A DNA stretch of 64,000 nt from Salinigranum halophilum (GTDB lineage: Archaea > Halobacteriota > Halobacteria > Halobacteriales > Haloferacaceae), in contig NZ_SSNL01000004.1 of NCBI RefSeq assembly GCF_007004735.1, positions 248,001 through 312,000 on the forward strand, given 5' to 3'. A program made the position numbers and the translations under genes. The notes under the pieces were generated by a model. The model worked only from the letters and a program-made list of their open reading frames with translations. It had not been told where the DNA came from and did not search any database. This document shows positions 55,091 through 64,000 of the stretch, one piece after another. The number at the start of each line of letters is the position of its first letter. Position 1 is the first letter of the stretch.

Positions 55091-56167
55091 ATGTCTGCGG
55101 ATTCGCTCCGTGACCATCTCGTGTCCTTCGGCCTCTCCGAGAAGGCGGCGGCGGCGTACCTCGCCGTGCTCCAGTCGGGGGAGGCGACGACGGGCGACGT
55201 GTCCCGGGCCGCCGGAATCTCTCAGGGGTACGTCTACGAACTCGCGACCGAACTGGCCGAGCGCGGCCTCGTCACCGTCGACGAGACGGCGAGTCCGACC
55301 CGGTTGCGGGCGCGCCCGCCAGCGGACGCGCTCGGGATGTTCTCCGAGCGACTCGACCGGATGAGCGAGGACATCGAGCGCCTCTACCGCCGCGCGGAGT
55401 CGAGCGAACCGGCCGTCGAAATCGTCCACTCCCGGACGACGGTCCGCAAGCGCATCGCTCGAGCGGTCGACAGCGCGCAGAGCGAGGTGGTGTCGACCAT
55501 CCCGGCGACGGAGTTCTCCCACCTTCGCGAGGCGCTCGCCGACGCCCGCGAGCGCGGGGTCGCGGTGTACCTCCAGCTCGTCGCGCCCCTCGGTAACGCG
55601 TCGACCCCCGTCGACTGGGACGGGTACGGAACCGTCGTCAAGACGTGGGACGCGACGCCACCGGTGACCGTGGTGGCCGACGAGCGAACCGGCGTGATGG
55701 GCGCACACGGCGTCCTCTCGGGCCGCCACGGCTCCGCGTACGCGCTCGCGTTCTCACAGCGGGACATCGCGGGGGCCTTCTTCGGCAACGCGATCAGCAA
55801 CTTCTGGCCGATGGGTAAGGTGCAGCACGTCACCGCGCCCGACCCGCTCCCGGCGACGTACGACCACGTCCGAACCGCGGTGACACACGCCGCGCTCCAC
55901 CGTGCCGACGGCCGGTCACTCCTCGCCGACGTCACCGTCCGAGCCGTCGGAAGCGAGGAGACGACGACGTACGAACGCGTGCCCGTCGTCGACGTCCGGC
56001 AGAACCTCGTCGGCGAGTCGACGAACGCGTTCCCCATCGAGAACAGCCTGGTGTTCGACACCCCGGACGGACAGATCGCCGCGGGTGGCAACGACGGAAG
56101 CCTCCAGCCGTTCTACGAGGGCTACGCGGCGGTTTCGGTGACCCTGTACGACGGGGGGACCGCCTGA
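55091..56167 (+). CDS. TrmB-family regulator (divergent from MFS)
   Basis: 358 aa. N-terminal winged helix (LVSFGLSEKAAAAYLAVLQSGEATTGDVSRAAGISQGYVYELATELAERGL, about 8-65), PLD-like effector region (VEIVHSRTTVRKRIARAV, GVMGAHGVL) and a C-terminal sugar-binding-like domain. It resembles sugar-sensing TrmB proteins, but the partner gene is an MFS carrier, so the effector may be another small metabolite. Confidence 0.9.
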   Translation: MSADSLRDHLVSFGLSEKAAAAYLAVLQSGEATTGDVSRAAGISQGYVYELATELAERGLVTVDETASPTRLRARPPADALGMFSERLDRMSEDIERLYRRAESSEPAVEIVHSRTTVRKRIARAVDSAQSEVVSTIPATEFSHLREALADARERGVAVYLQLVAPLGNASTPVDWDGYGTVVKTWDATPPVTVVADERTGVMGAHGVLSGRHGSAYALAFSQRDIAGAFFGNAISNFWPMGKVQHVTAPDPLPATYDHVRTAVTHAALHRADGRSLLADVTVRAVGSEETTTYERVPVVDVRQNLVGESTNAFPIENSLVFDTPDGQIAAGGNDGSLQPFYEGYAAVSVTLYDGGTA

Positions 56168-56214
56168 GGGTCGCCGCCGGAGCCCCGACCGTTCGCGCAC
56201 CGTCTCGGACGCGG

Positions 56215-57279
56215 TCACTCCGCCGCTCGCTGGTCGAGTGGGTCTTCGAGTTCGCCCATGACGGCTTCGAGGGCGTCCGTCGCCGTGAGGAGGCCGACGA
56301 TGTTCCCGTCCTCGATGACGAGCGCGAGTTCCTGGTCTTCCGCCTGGAACTGGTCGAACGCGTCGCTGACGTTCGTCCCGGCCGCGAGCGTCATCGGCGG
56401 GGCGGCGATTTCGGCGAACGACAGGACCCCCGACTTCAGCTCCTCGAAGTGCGCGATGATCGAAGGAGCGTACACGATGCCGTGGAAGTCGGTGAGTTCC
56501 TCACCGACGAGCGGGAAGCGCGTGTGCGGCGTGTGCTGAATCCGGTCGAAGTTCTCCGCCGGAGACGCCGTCGTCGAGAGGGCGACGACGTCGTCGACCG
56601 AGACCATGAGTTCGCGAATCGGGCGTTCGTCCACGTCGAGCGCGCTGAGCACTTCGTCGCGGCGCTCTTCGGGGAGTTCGCCCTCCTCGAGGAGCGAGTG
56701 GACGCGGTTTCGGAGCTGAGCCCGTGATTCGAGCACCTCCTCTTCGGTCTCGAGCCAGGCACCGGTCATCTCGACGCCGATCAGTTTGAGCGTCCCCTTG
56801 GCGACCCAGTCACCGAGTGTGATGAGCGGCGAGATGAGCCAGTTGAACCAGTAGAGCGGACCGGCCCCGTATCGACAGACCTGCCGCGAGCGTTCGACGC
56901 CCAGATACGTCGGCGTCTGCTCGCCGTGGGTGAGATGCAGGAGGTTGATGATGCCGAACGCGACGAGTGCTCCGGCCCCGACCGACGCCAGGGGGGTGTT
57001 GGCGAAGTACGGCTCGAACAGGGCAGCCAGGGCGGGTTCGGCGACGATACCGACCGCGATACTGGACGCGGTGATGCCGACCTGACACGTCGTCAGGTAG
57101 ATCTCCAGGTTCTGTGTCATCTCCCAGGCCCGTTCCAGAGCGGTGTTGCCGTCGATGAACTCCGATTTGCCGAACTGCCGGGCGCGGGTCAGTGCGAACT
57201 CGATCGCGACGAAGAACCCGTTGGTGAGGATGAGCGCGAGACCAGCGACCAGGCGGAGGCTGAGTTCCAGCGGGGTCAT
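56215..57279 (-). CDS. CNNM/CorC-type membrane protein with CBS domains
   Basis: 354 aa, starting MTPLELSLRLVAGLALI. Residues 1-185 form the CNNM (DUF21) transmembrane domain (GFFVAIEFALTRAR, TCQVGITASSIAVG). Two CBS motifs follow (about 230-350: RPIRELMVSVDDVVALS, LALVIEDGNIVGLLTATDALEAVMGEL). The family covers Mg2+/divalent-ion exporters and regulators. No C-terminal CorC-HlyC domain is present. Codons upstream of 57279 are open but hydrophilic. Confidence 0.9.
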   Translation of the reverse strand: MTPLELSLRLVAGLALILTNGFFVAIEFALTRARQFGKSEFIDGNTALERAWEMTQNLEIYLTTCQVGITASSIAVGIVAEPALAALFEPYFANTPLASVGAGALVAFGIINLLHLTHGEQTPTYLGVERSRQVCRYGAGPLYWFNWLISPLITLGDWVAKGTLKLIGVEMTGAWLETEEEVLESRAQLRNRVHSLLEEGELPEERRDEVLSALDVDERPIRELMVSVDDVVALSTTASPAENFDRIQHTPHTRFPLVGEELTDFHGIVYAPSIIAHFEELKSGVLSFAEIAAPPMTLAAGTNVSDAFDQFQAEDQELALVIEDGNIVGLLTATDALEAVMGELEDPLDQRAAE

Positions 57280-57478
57280 CGTGCCCTGTTTTCCGAGCCC
57301 CCAATAAATAAGCAGGGAAACATGATTGGAGGCCCACAGGAGCCGAACCGACACTCGCCGTGGCGGTCCACCTCCGAACCGTCACGACGCGTCCGTACGC
57401 CGCGCGCCCGAACCAGAGCCCGTGACTACACACCAACCCGGTGTCGCCACCCACCGGCTCCGACCGGGCCGCGGGCGC

Positions 57479-59942
<2,464 letters not shown>

Positions 59943-61694
59943 TCACCCGCCGAGCATCGCGAACACGAACACGAGCGCCAGGTATCCGGTGACGACGACG
60001 ACGGCCGCGACGGGCACCGGTGCTAGGTGCGAGTAACTACTGATGCGTTCGTCGGCGGTGCCGTTCTCGACGCGTTCGATGTCGACCTCGCCGGACTGAA
60101 TCGCTTCGGCCTCGGGCATCACCTCGGGGAGTCCCTTCCGCCGGGCGTCGAGTTTGTTGAGCGCGAGGACCGCGGCGGCAGTCAGCACGAACGCGAGCGG
60201 GAGGGCGACGAACGGGGTCCGCAGGCCGAGCCCGTAGAGGACGAGTACGACGACAGTGACTCCGGCGGCCGTCGCGGCGAACGGAATCTGCGTACTGACG
60301 TGGTCGATGTGGTCCGAGCCGGCGAAGATAGATGACATGACTGTCGTGTCGCTAATCGGCGAACTGTGGTCGCCCCAGATAGCACCGCCGAACAACATCG
60401 CCACGACGACGGGGAGGACCGAGGGGCCGACGAGTTCCAGGCTCAGCGGAATCGCCAGCGGCGTCAATATCGCCATCGTTCCCCAGGACGTGCCCGTCGT
60501 GAACGCGACGAACATCGCCGCGACGAAGACGATGAGCGGGAGGAAGCCACCGGGCACGCCGCTTCCGACCATCACGTCCACGATGTACTGGGCGGTTCCG
60601 ACGTTCTCGGCCGCGAGGCCGATGGCCCACGCGAGGACGATAATCGCGAGGGCGATGACCATCGTCTTGAACCCGTCGATGATCGTCTCGCTGGCCTCTT
60701 CGAGGTCCATGGTGCGGTAAGCGAGCGAACCGACGAACCCGGTGAGCATGAACGCGAACGCGCCGTACAGCAGACCGAGCGCGACGTCGGTCTCCTGGAA
60801 CGCTGTCGCGATATCGACGCCGGGCTCGTAGCCGCCCCCGAGATACCACATCGAGACGAGGCCGGTGACGAGTAAGACGAGAATCGGCGCGAAGAAGTTC
60901 ACCAGCGAGGGGTTCTTCTCGCTCGGCTCGCCCACGTCGGCGGAGACATCCGACAGCGGTGTCGCGTCGTCTTTGATCGTTGCACCCGTCGAACGCGCGC
61001 GCCACTCGGCGTCGAGCATCGGGCCGAAGAACCGCTGCGTGATGGAGATGAACCCGACCATGAAGAAGGCCATGAAACAGTAGATGTTCCACGGGATGGA
61101 CTGGAGGAACAGTCCGAACGCGGTCACGCCGAGTTCCTGGGCCGTTACGCGGGTCGCCTCGAACCCGGCGATGATCATCGACACCTGAAATCCGATCCAG
61201 TTCGACACCGGCCCGAACGTCGTCACTGGCGACGTCGTCGAGTCGAGCGCGTAGGCGTGCATCTCTCTGGACGAGCGGTTCTCCTGGGAGAGCTCTCTCG
61301 TCGCGTTCCCCGTCACGACGGTGCTCGTGTACGAATCGAAGAAGATGAACACGCCGATGAGCCAGGTGAGTATCTGTGATTCTCGCGCGGTGCTGACCCG
61401 GTCGCCGATCGCCCGTTCGAGGGCCAGTATCCCGCCGGACCGATAGATGAAGGCGGCACCAGCACCCATGAAGAGGATGAGAATGATGAACTTGGTGTCG
61501 AACGGCGAACGAACCACCTCGACGAGCCAGTCCATCGTCAGTGCCGTCGCTCCGACGGGGTTCCATTCGGCGACGAGCAGTGCACCCACCCAGACACCGG
61601 CGAACAGCGACACCAGCACCTGACGCGTCGTCATCGCCAGCACGATCGCCAGGACCGGCGGCGCGAGCGCCAGGACACCGAAGTGCTCGGCCAT
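59943..61694 (-). CDS. NhaC-family Na+/H+ antiporter
   Basis: 583 aa, starting MAEHFGVLALAPPVLAIV. About 12-13 TM segments with family signatures: RQVLVSLFAGVWVGALL, FIFFDSYTSTVVTGNA, SPVTTFGPVSNWIGFQ, TGTSWGTMAILTPLAIPL and FGGAIWGDHSSPISDTTVMSS, as in NhaC-type antiporters and related amino-acid/antiporter hybrids. It should export Na+ or exchange an organic ion. A hydrophilic C-terminal insert (about 525-560) precedes the last TM. Confidence 0.9.
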   Translation of the reverse strand: MAEHFGVLALAPPVLAIVLAMTTRQVLVSLFAGVWVGALLVAEWNPVGATALTMDWLVEVVRSPFDTKFIILILFMGAGAAFIYRSGGILALERAIGDRVSTARESQILTWLIGVFIFFDSYTSTVVTGNATRELSQENRSSREMHAYALDSTTSPVTTFGPVSNWIGFQVSMIIAGFEATRVTAQELGVTAFGLFLQSIPWNIYCFMAFFMVGFISITQRFFGPMLDAEWRARSTGATIKDDATPLSDVSADVGEPSEKNPSLVNFFAPILVLLVTGLVSMWYLGGGYEPGVDIATAFQETDVALGLLYGAFAFMLTGFVGSLAYRTMDLEEASETIIDGFKTMVIALAIIVLAWAIGLAAENVGTAQYIVDVMVGSGVPGGFLPLIVFVAAMFVAFTTGTSWGTMAILTPLAIPLSLELVGPSVLPVVVAMLFGGAIWGDHSSPISDTTVMSSIFAGSDHIDHVSTQIPFAATAAGVTVVVLVLYGLGLRTPFVALPLAFVLTAAAVLALNKLDARRKGLPEVMPEAEAIQSGEVDIERVENGTADERISSYSHLAPVPVAAVVVVTGYLALVFVFAMLGG

Positions 61695-61898
61695 GCGAAC
61701 TGGTGACACGGGCGGCGCTGAAAAATCTTGTCAATTCATCGACTACTCCCGACGAAACTCCTCCGCGCCGGTTCGGAGCGTTTTCACGCGGTGTGTCTTC
61801 GTCAAGGTCGTGGCCCTCCTAGAGGCGTCGCTGGGCGACGAGAGCGTGTGCGTCCGGAACACTGGCCACCGGACAGACGAGTACGAGACCAGAGCCGG

Positions 61899-62129
61899 AT
61901 GGCGGCGGTAGCGTGTACCCAGTCGCACGTTCTGCTCGACAGCACGGCACCGTCGGTGAAGGTGGACGACGACACGACGTCCCGACTCGAACGGTTACAG
62001 GCCGATATCCGGTCGAGGACAGGGAACCGCGTCACTGAGACGGTGGCTGCTGCTCGTGATACGGATGTGTCGCCCGGAACACTACCGGCCGGGTTTCTAC
62101 TAGTAGGCTCGGTGGACGTAAAATATTGA
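61899..62129 (+). pseudogene. Ribbon-helix-helix / VapB-like antitoxin fragment
   Basis: The frame from ATG 61899 reads SVKVDDDTTSRLERLQADIRSRTGNRVTET, close to the N-terminus of haloarchaeal RHH-type antitoxins. The following residues lose the family pattern and stop after 76 codons. No toxin gene follows. It is probably a decayed or truncated copy; the start could be internal (VKVDDD). It lies in the gene-poor stretch after the antiporter. Confidence 0.5.
62071..62084 (+). repeat. Direct repeat, left copy (flanks the hicBA region)
   Basis: CGCCCGGAACACTA is repeated exactly at 63092-63105. Similarity extends to about 23 bases (CG, CCGG following). The two copies enclose roughly 1 kb with the hicBA locus. 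Confidence 0.4.
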
Positions 62130-62161
62130 AGAATCAGTAGGGAACAGCCAACCAACGGTCT

Positions 62162-62302
62162 CTACTCGTTTTCGAGAGCGTCGTAGATGTCGCGGTGTTC
62201 GTCTCGGTCTGTCTTGGCGACTCGTCGCACCAGTTCTCGACGAATATCAGCCATCACGTCGTCGAGCGGTGTCCGTTCGCCGGTGTGGGTCTCGAATGTC
62301 AT
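62162..62302 (-). CDS. 46-codon gene downstream of hicA, unknown
   Basis: Short frame starting MTFETHTGERTPLDDVMADI, ending DIYDALENE. Acidic and helix-rich (VMADIRRELVRRVAKTDRDEHRDIYDALE), typical haloarchaeal composition. It begins 14 nt after the end of the hicA remnant on the same strand, so it would be the third gene of the hicBA transcript. It may be a small antitoxin-like or accessory protein; no family is recognised. Confidence 0.5.
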   Translation of the reverse strand: MTFETHTGERTPLDDVMADIRRELVRRVAKTDRDEHRDIYDALENE

Positions 62303-62316
62303 CCTACCCATCCTGA

Positions 62317-62567
62317 TTAGGCGTGGCGATCGATCCACTCACAGAACGCGTCGAAGTCGTTGGCCCCGACACTGTCGGCGATGCCACGTAGTGTTCCCGT
62401 CCGAAGTTCGTCGTGTAACGGAACTGTGACTCGGCGTCGGTCGCTTTCGTTCGTCGGGTGTTCGTAGTACAGTTGCGCGTGGTCCCCAGCCGTCCGTCGC
62501 CACTCGAAGCCCCGACGTTGACCAGCACCTTCACCACTTCCATGCCGGAGAACGTCCGTCTGCCCAT
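62317..62567 (-). pseudogene. hicA: HicA-family toxin with a -1 frameshift
   Basis: The frame starts MGRRTFSGMEVVKVLVNVG, a good HicA N-terminus. Immediately after, the family continues only in another frame: GFEWRRTAGDHAQLYYEHP (the catalytic GDH) and HDELRTGTLRGIADSVG, ending DRHA and TAA at 62317. The break falls at a run of four G in GTCGGGGCTTC, where five would restore the frame, so a single G is missing. HicA normally cleaves mRNA and is neutralised by HicB. Either the toxin is inactivated or this is a sequencing error. Confidence 0.8.
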
Positions 62568-62570
62568 CGA

Positions 62571-62840
62571 TTAGTCGAGCACGTCCGGTGGGTCCCGGTC
62601 ACCAGTCCTGTTGTTGGTCGGGTCGATGCCCAACTCTTGAAGTTCCTCGTCCGTCGGTTCTCTCCCGATCTCGTCGTTGTGGAGCGCAACCGCCTCGTCG
62701 AGGTTTTCTAGTGCGACCGTTCTGGACTGGCCTTGCGTCGTGACTCCGGTTTCGACGTGTTTGGCGATCCACCAGTCGTCCTCGCGCCACAGACGAATCT
62801 CGTCCGTGTGATTCGCTCCGTCTCTGGTCGAACTGGCCAT
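62571..62840 (-). CDS. hicB: HicB-family antitoxin
   Basis: 89 aa, starting MASSTRDGANHTDEIRL. The partial RNase H-like fold is recognised by IRLWREDDWWIAKHVETGVTTQGQSRTVALENLDEAVALHNDE, the usual haloarchaeal HicB. It lies 3 nt upstream of hicA in the same operon. A TATA-like CTTATTCG on the minus strand (about 62867-62874) is roughly 30 nt upstream, so it is probably leaderless. HicB normally also represses its own promoter. Confidence 0.85.
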   Translation of the reverse strand: MASSTRDGANHTDEIRLWREDDWWIAKHVETGVTTQGQSRTVALENLDEAVALHNDEIGREPTDEELQELGIDPTNNRTGDRDPPDVLD

Positions 62841-63322
62841 TCTAGCTACGGATAGCGCAACACGTCGAATAAGCGTTTGGTCGGTGGCTATCTGAACGTC
62901 GCACATCGGGGGTGTTTATTCGGCTGTATCGGGTACGTGGGCGGGGAGTTGCTTCGCCGCCAGAGTAAACGCAGGTAATCAGAATCCAGTAGGAAGAGCG
63001 GTTACTACCAAAGAACCGGACTCATCGGTAGATCGCAACTGAATCGATGTATATTATTCACAAATGTTTCTAACAGCATACTCGAAATGTACGCCCGGAA
63101 CACTAACGACCGGTCTCATCCCTGGGCTGCGTGCCGTGTCGACCGGGAAACCCTCGTGCCAGGCGGCCCGCGTTCGGTCGGATGACCTGGAGGGGCGGTC
63201 CATCTGTCCCACACCGGGGTTCTCCGCGCGTCATCGCGTCCTCGTGGACGTGCTCGGGCGGGGACTGCGGTGTGTGTCGGAGAGAAGGGGCGAACGCGTA
63301 AACCGATTACGCCCCCGTCGCG
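62841..63322. other. Gene-poor region right of hicBA
   Basis: 482 nt. It holds the hicB promoter, an AT-rich stretch (ATGTATATTATTCACAAATG, about 63047-63066) and the right copy of the direct repeat (63092-63105). A plus-strand open frame exists (63064-63381) but its composition and overlap with the next gene argue against it. Confidence 0.5.
63092..63105 (+). repeat. Direct repeat, right copy
   Basis: CGCCCGGAACACTA, identical to 62071-62084, followed by ACGACCGG against CCGGCCGG in the left copy. Confidence 0.4.
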
Positions 63323-64000
63323 TCAGCCCGAGCGGTACTCGTCCTCGCGAATCTGGACGTACTTACCGTTTCGGAACTTGAACTTGCGTTTCTTGTACGT
63401 GCCGACGAGCCTCGCCGCACTCACGCCCGCGCTCATCTTCGAGACGCTCAGCGAGCGGTACCCTCCCTCATCCGTCTGGAGTTTCCGTGCCGTCTTGAAC
63501 GCCCAGTCCCAGTCGTCGGGTCCGTACTCGTGGACGATGTCGGCCATCGCCACGTTGCGGAGAATCTCGTCGTTGATCGCGTCCTTCCACGCCCGGTTGT
63601 ACGACGAGAGGTCACCCTCGCCGGCGAGTCGCCCCGCGATTGCGCCCGTTCGGACGGCGACGTGGTCGCCGCCTTCGTGGAACGCCGAGGTCGACCCCAT
63701 CGCTCCGCCGACCACGGCGATGTCCGACGCGACGGGCGAGTCGATGGGCCGCGTGGACGAGATGGGGTACGTCTCGGTTCCCTTCGTCTTGCCTCTGTCC
63801 GCCACGAGGGGGAAGTCCTCCTCGATGTCGTACTCGTCACCGTACTCCTGTTCGAGGAGTCTGCGGATGTACTCTCGGCCCTGTGGAATCCGCTCGTCTT
63901 CAGGTGTGAGCAGTTCGTACTTCTCGCGGTCTTTCACCTGGTCGATGTCGAGGCCGATGGGCATGGTCAACCCCACGCGGCAGACGTTGTCGTCGTTCGG
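63323..64000 (-). CDS. Geranylgeranyl reductase-family FAD enzyme, C-terminal part
   Basis: 225 residues to the window edge; the gene starts beyond 64000. Conserved blocks: VGLTMPIGLDID, ETYPISSTRPIDSPVASDIAVVGGAMGSTSAFHEGGDHVAVRTGAIAGRLA and EILRNVAMADIVHEYGPDDWD. The GDxxxxxxP-like flavin motif is replaced by AVVGGAMGSTSAFHEGG. They match FAD-dependent digeranylgeranylglycerophospholipid reductase-like proteins that saturate archaeal lipid chains, and related FixC-type flavoproteins. The FAD Rossmann start is outside the window, so the exact role is open. Confidence 0.75.
   Translation of the reverse strand, partial: PNDDNVCRVGLTMPIGLDIDQVKDREKYELLTPEDERIPQGREYIRRLLEQEYGDEYDIEEDFPLVADRGKTKGTETYPISSTRPIDSPVASDIAVVGGAMGSTSAFHEGGDHVAVRTGAIAGRLAGEGDLSSYNRAWKDAINDEILRNVAMADIVHEYGPDDWDWAFKTARKLQTDEGGYRSLSVSKMSAGVSAARLVGTYKKRKFKFRNGKYVQIREDEYRSG

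Noticed and set aside
53822..55729. Longer start for the MFS gene extending into the TrmB-like gene
   Set aside because: The extension is antisense to the divergent regulator and lacks transporter features; METVTDGETR is the natural start.
63064..63381. Plus-strand open frame next to the right-hand repeat
   Set aside because: It overlaps the end of the reductase gene, lacks a promoter and shows no haloarchaeal acidic bias.

Overview
The window is chromosomal DNA of a halophilic archaeon (class Halobacteria). The coding sequence is GC-rich and acid-residue-rich. Starts are often leaderless, with a TATA element about 26-30 nt upstream. The gene set includes archaeal cdc48, priS, GINS, LSm-L37e, aMBF1, archease and RtcB, ether-lipid prenyl synthase, TrmB- and Lrp-type regulators, HalOD1 and dodecin. 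About 55 protein genes and one tRNA-Leu(GAG) are supported. No rRNA, CRISPR array or intact insertion sequence is seen. The genus cannot be fixed from the sequence.

Layout. 0-5.9 kb: edge of an alanyl-tRNA editing gene, aMBF1, tRNA-Leu, a DUF420 membrane protein, then a small PaaB-like protein translationally coupled to a NirJ/AhbC-type radical SAM/SPASM enzyme (alternative heme pathway), a Tat lipoprotein, a rhodanese/persulfide-dioxygenase-like protein and a HalOD1 protein. 6-15 kb: housekeeping genes (purF, L37e-LSm, RNase J, prenyl diphosphate synthase, gltX) and a REC-PAS-histidine kinase; a structured RNA candidate lies between LSm and RNase J. 15-20 kb: a probable nitrogen-regulated catabolic cluster with an agmatinase-family ureohydrolase, an NrpR-type regulator, an Na+/solute symporter with a tiny membrane partner, and a cyclase-family hydrolase. 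A perfect GGAA-N6-TTCC palindrome sits in the ureohydrolase promoter. 20-31.9 kb: membrane proteins, the archease-DoxX-RtcB RNA repair/splicing set, an Hsp20-like protein with Cdc48, peroxiredoxin, and the GINS-primase pair.

32-40.5 kb: a sugar ABC transporter (binding protein, two permeases, ATPase), a small membrane protein, a Gfo/Idh/MocA dehydrogenase, and a convergent TrmB-family regulator. An inverted repeat lies just upstream of the transporter promoter. 40.6-57.3 kb: MscS channel, stress protein, nucleotidase, dodecin, several membrane proteins, a ThDP enzyme, an A-type Fe-S carrier, hisD, an Lrp regulator, a beta-propeller-like surface protein, an aminotransferase, and a divergent MFS/TrmB-like pair sharing a palindromic intergenic region. 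57.4-64 kb looks more accessory: katG, an NhaC-type antiporter, then a gene-poor, AT-richer stretch. That stretch holds a ribbon-helix-helix fragment, a 46-codon gene and a hicBA toxin-antitoxin pair whose hicA is frameshifted, bounded by short direct repeats. The window ends inside a geranylgeranyl-reductase-family gene.

The strongest leads for new biology are the NrpR-type operator on a ureohydrolase cluster, the PaaB-like partner of the heme radical SAM enzyme, the structured RNA before RNase J, and the broken hicA locus.
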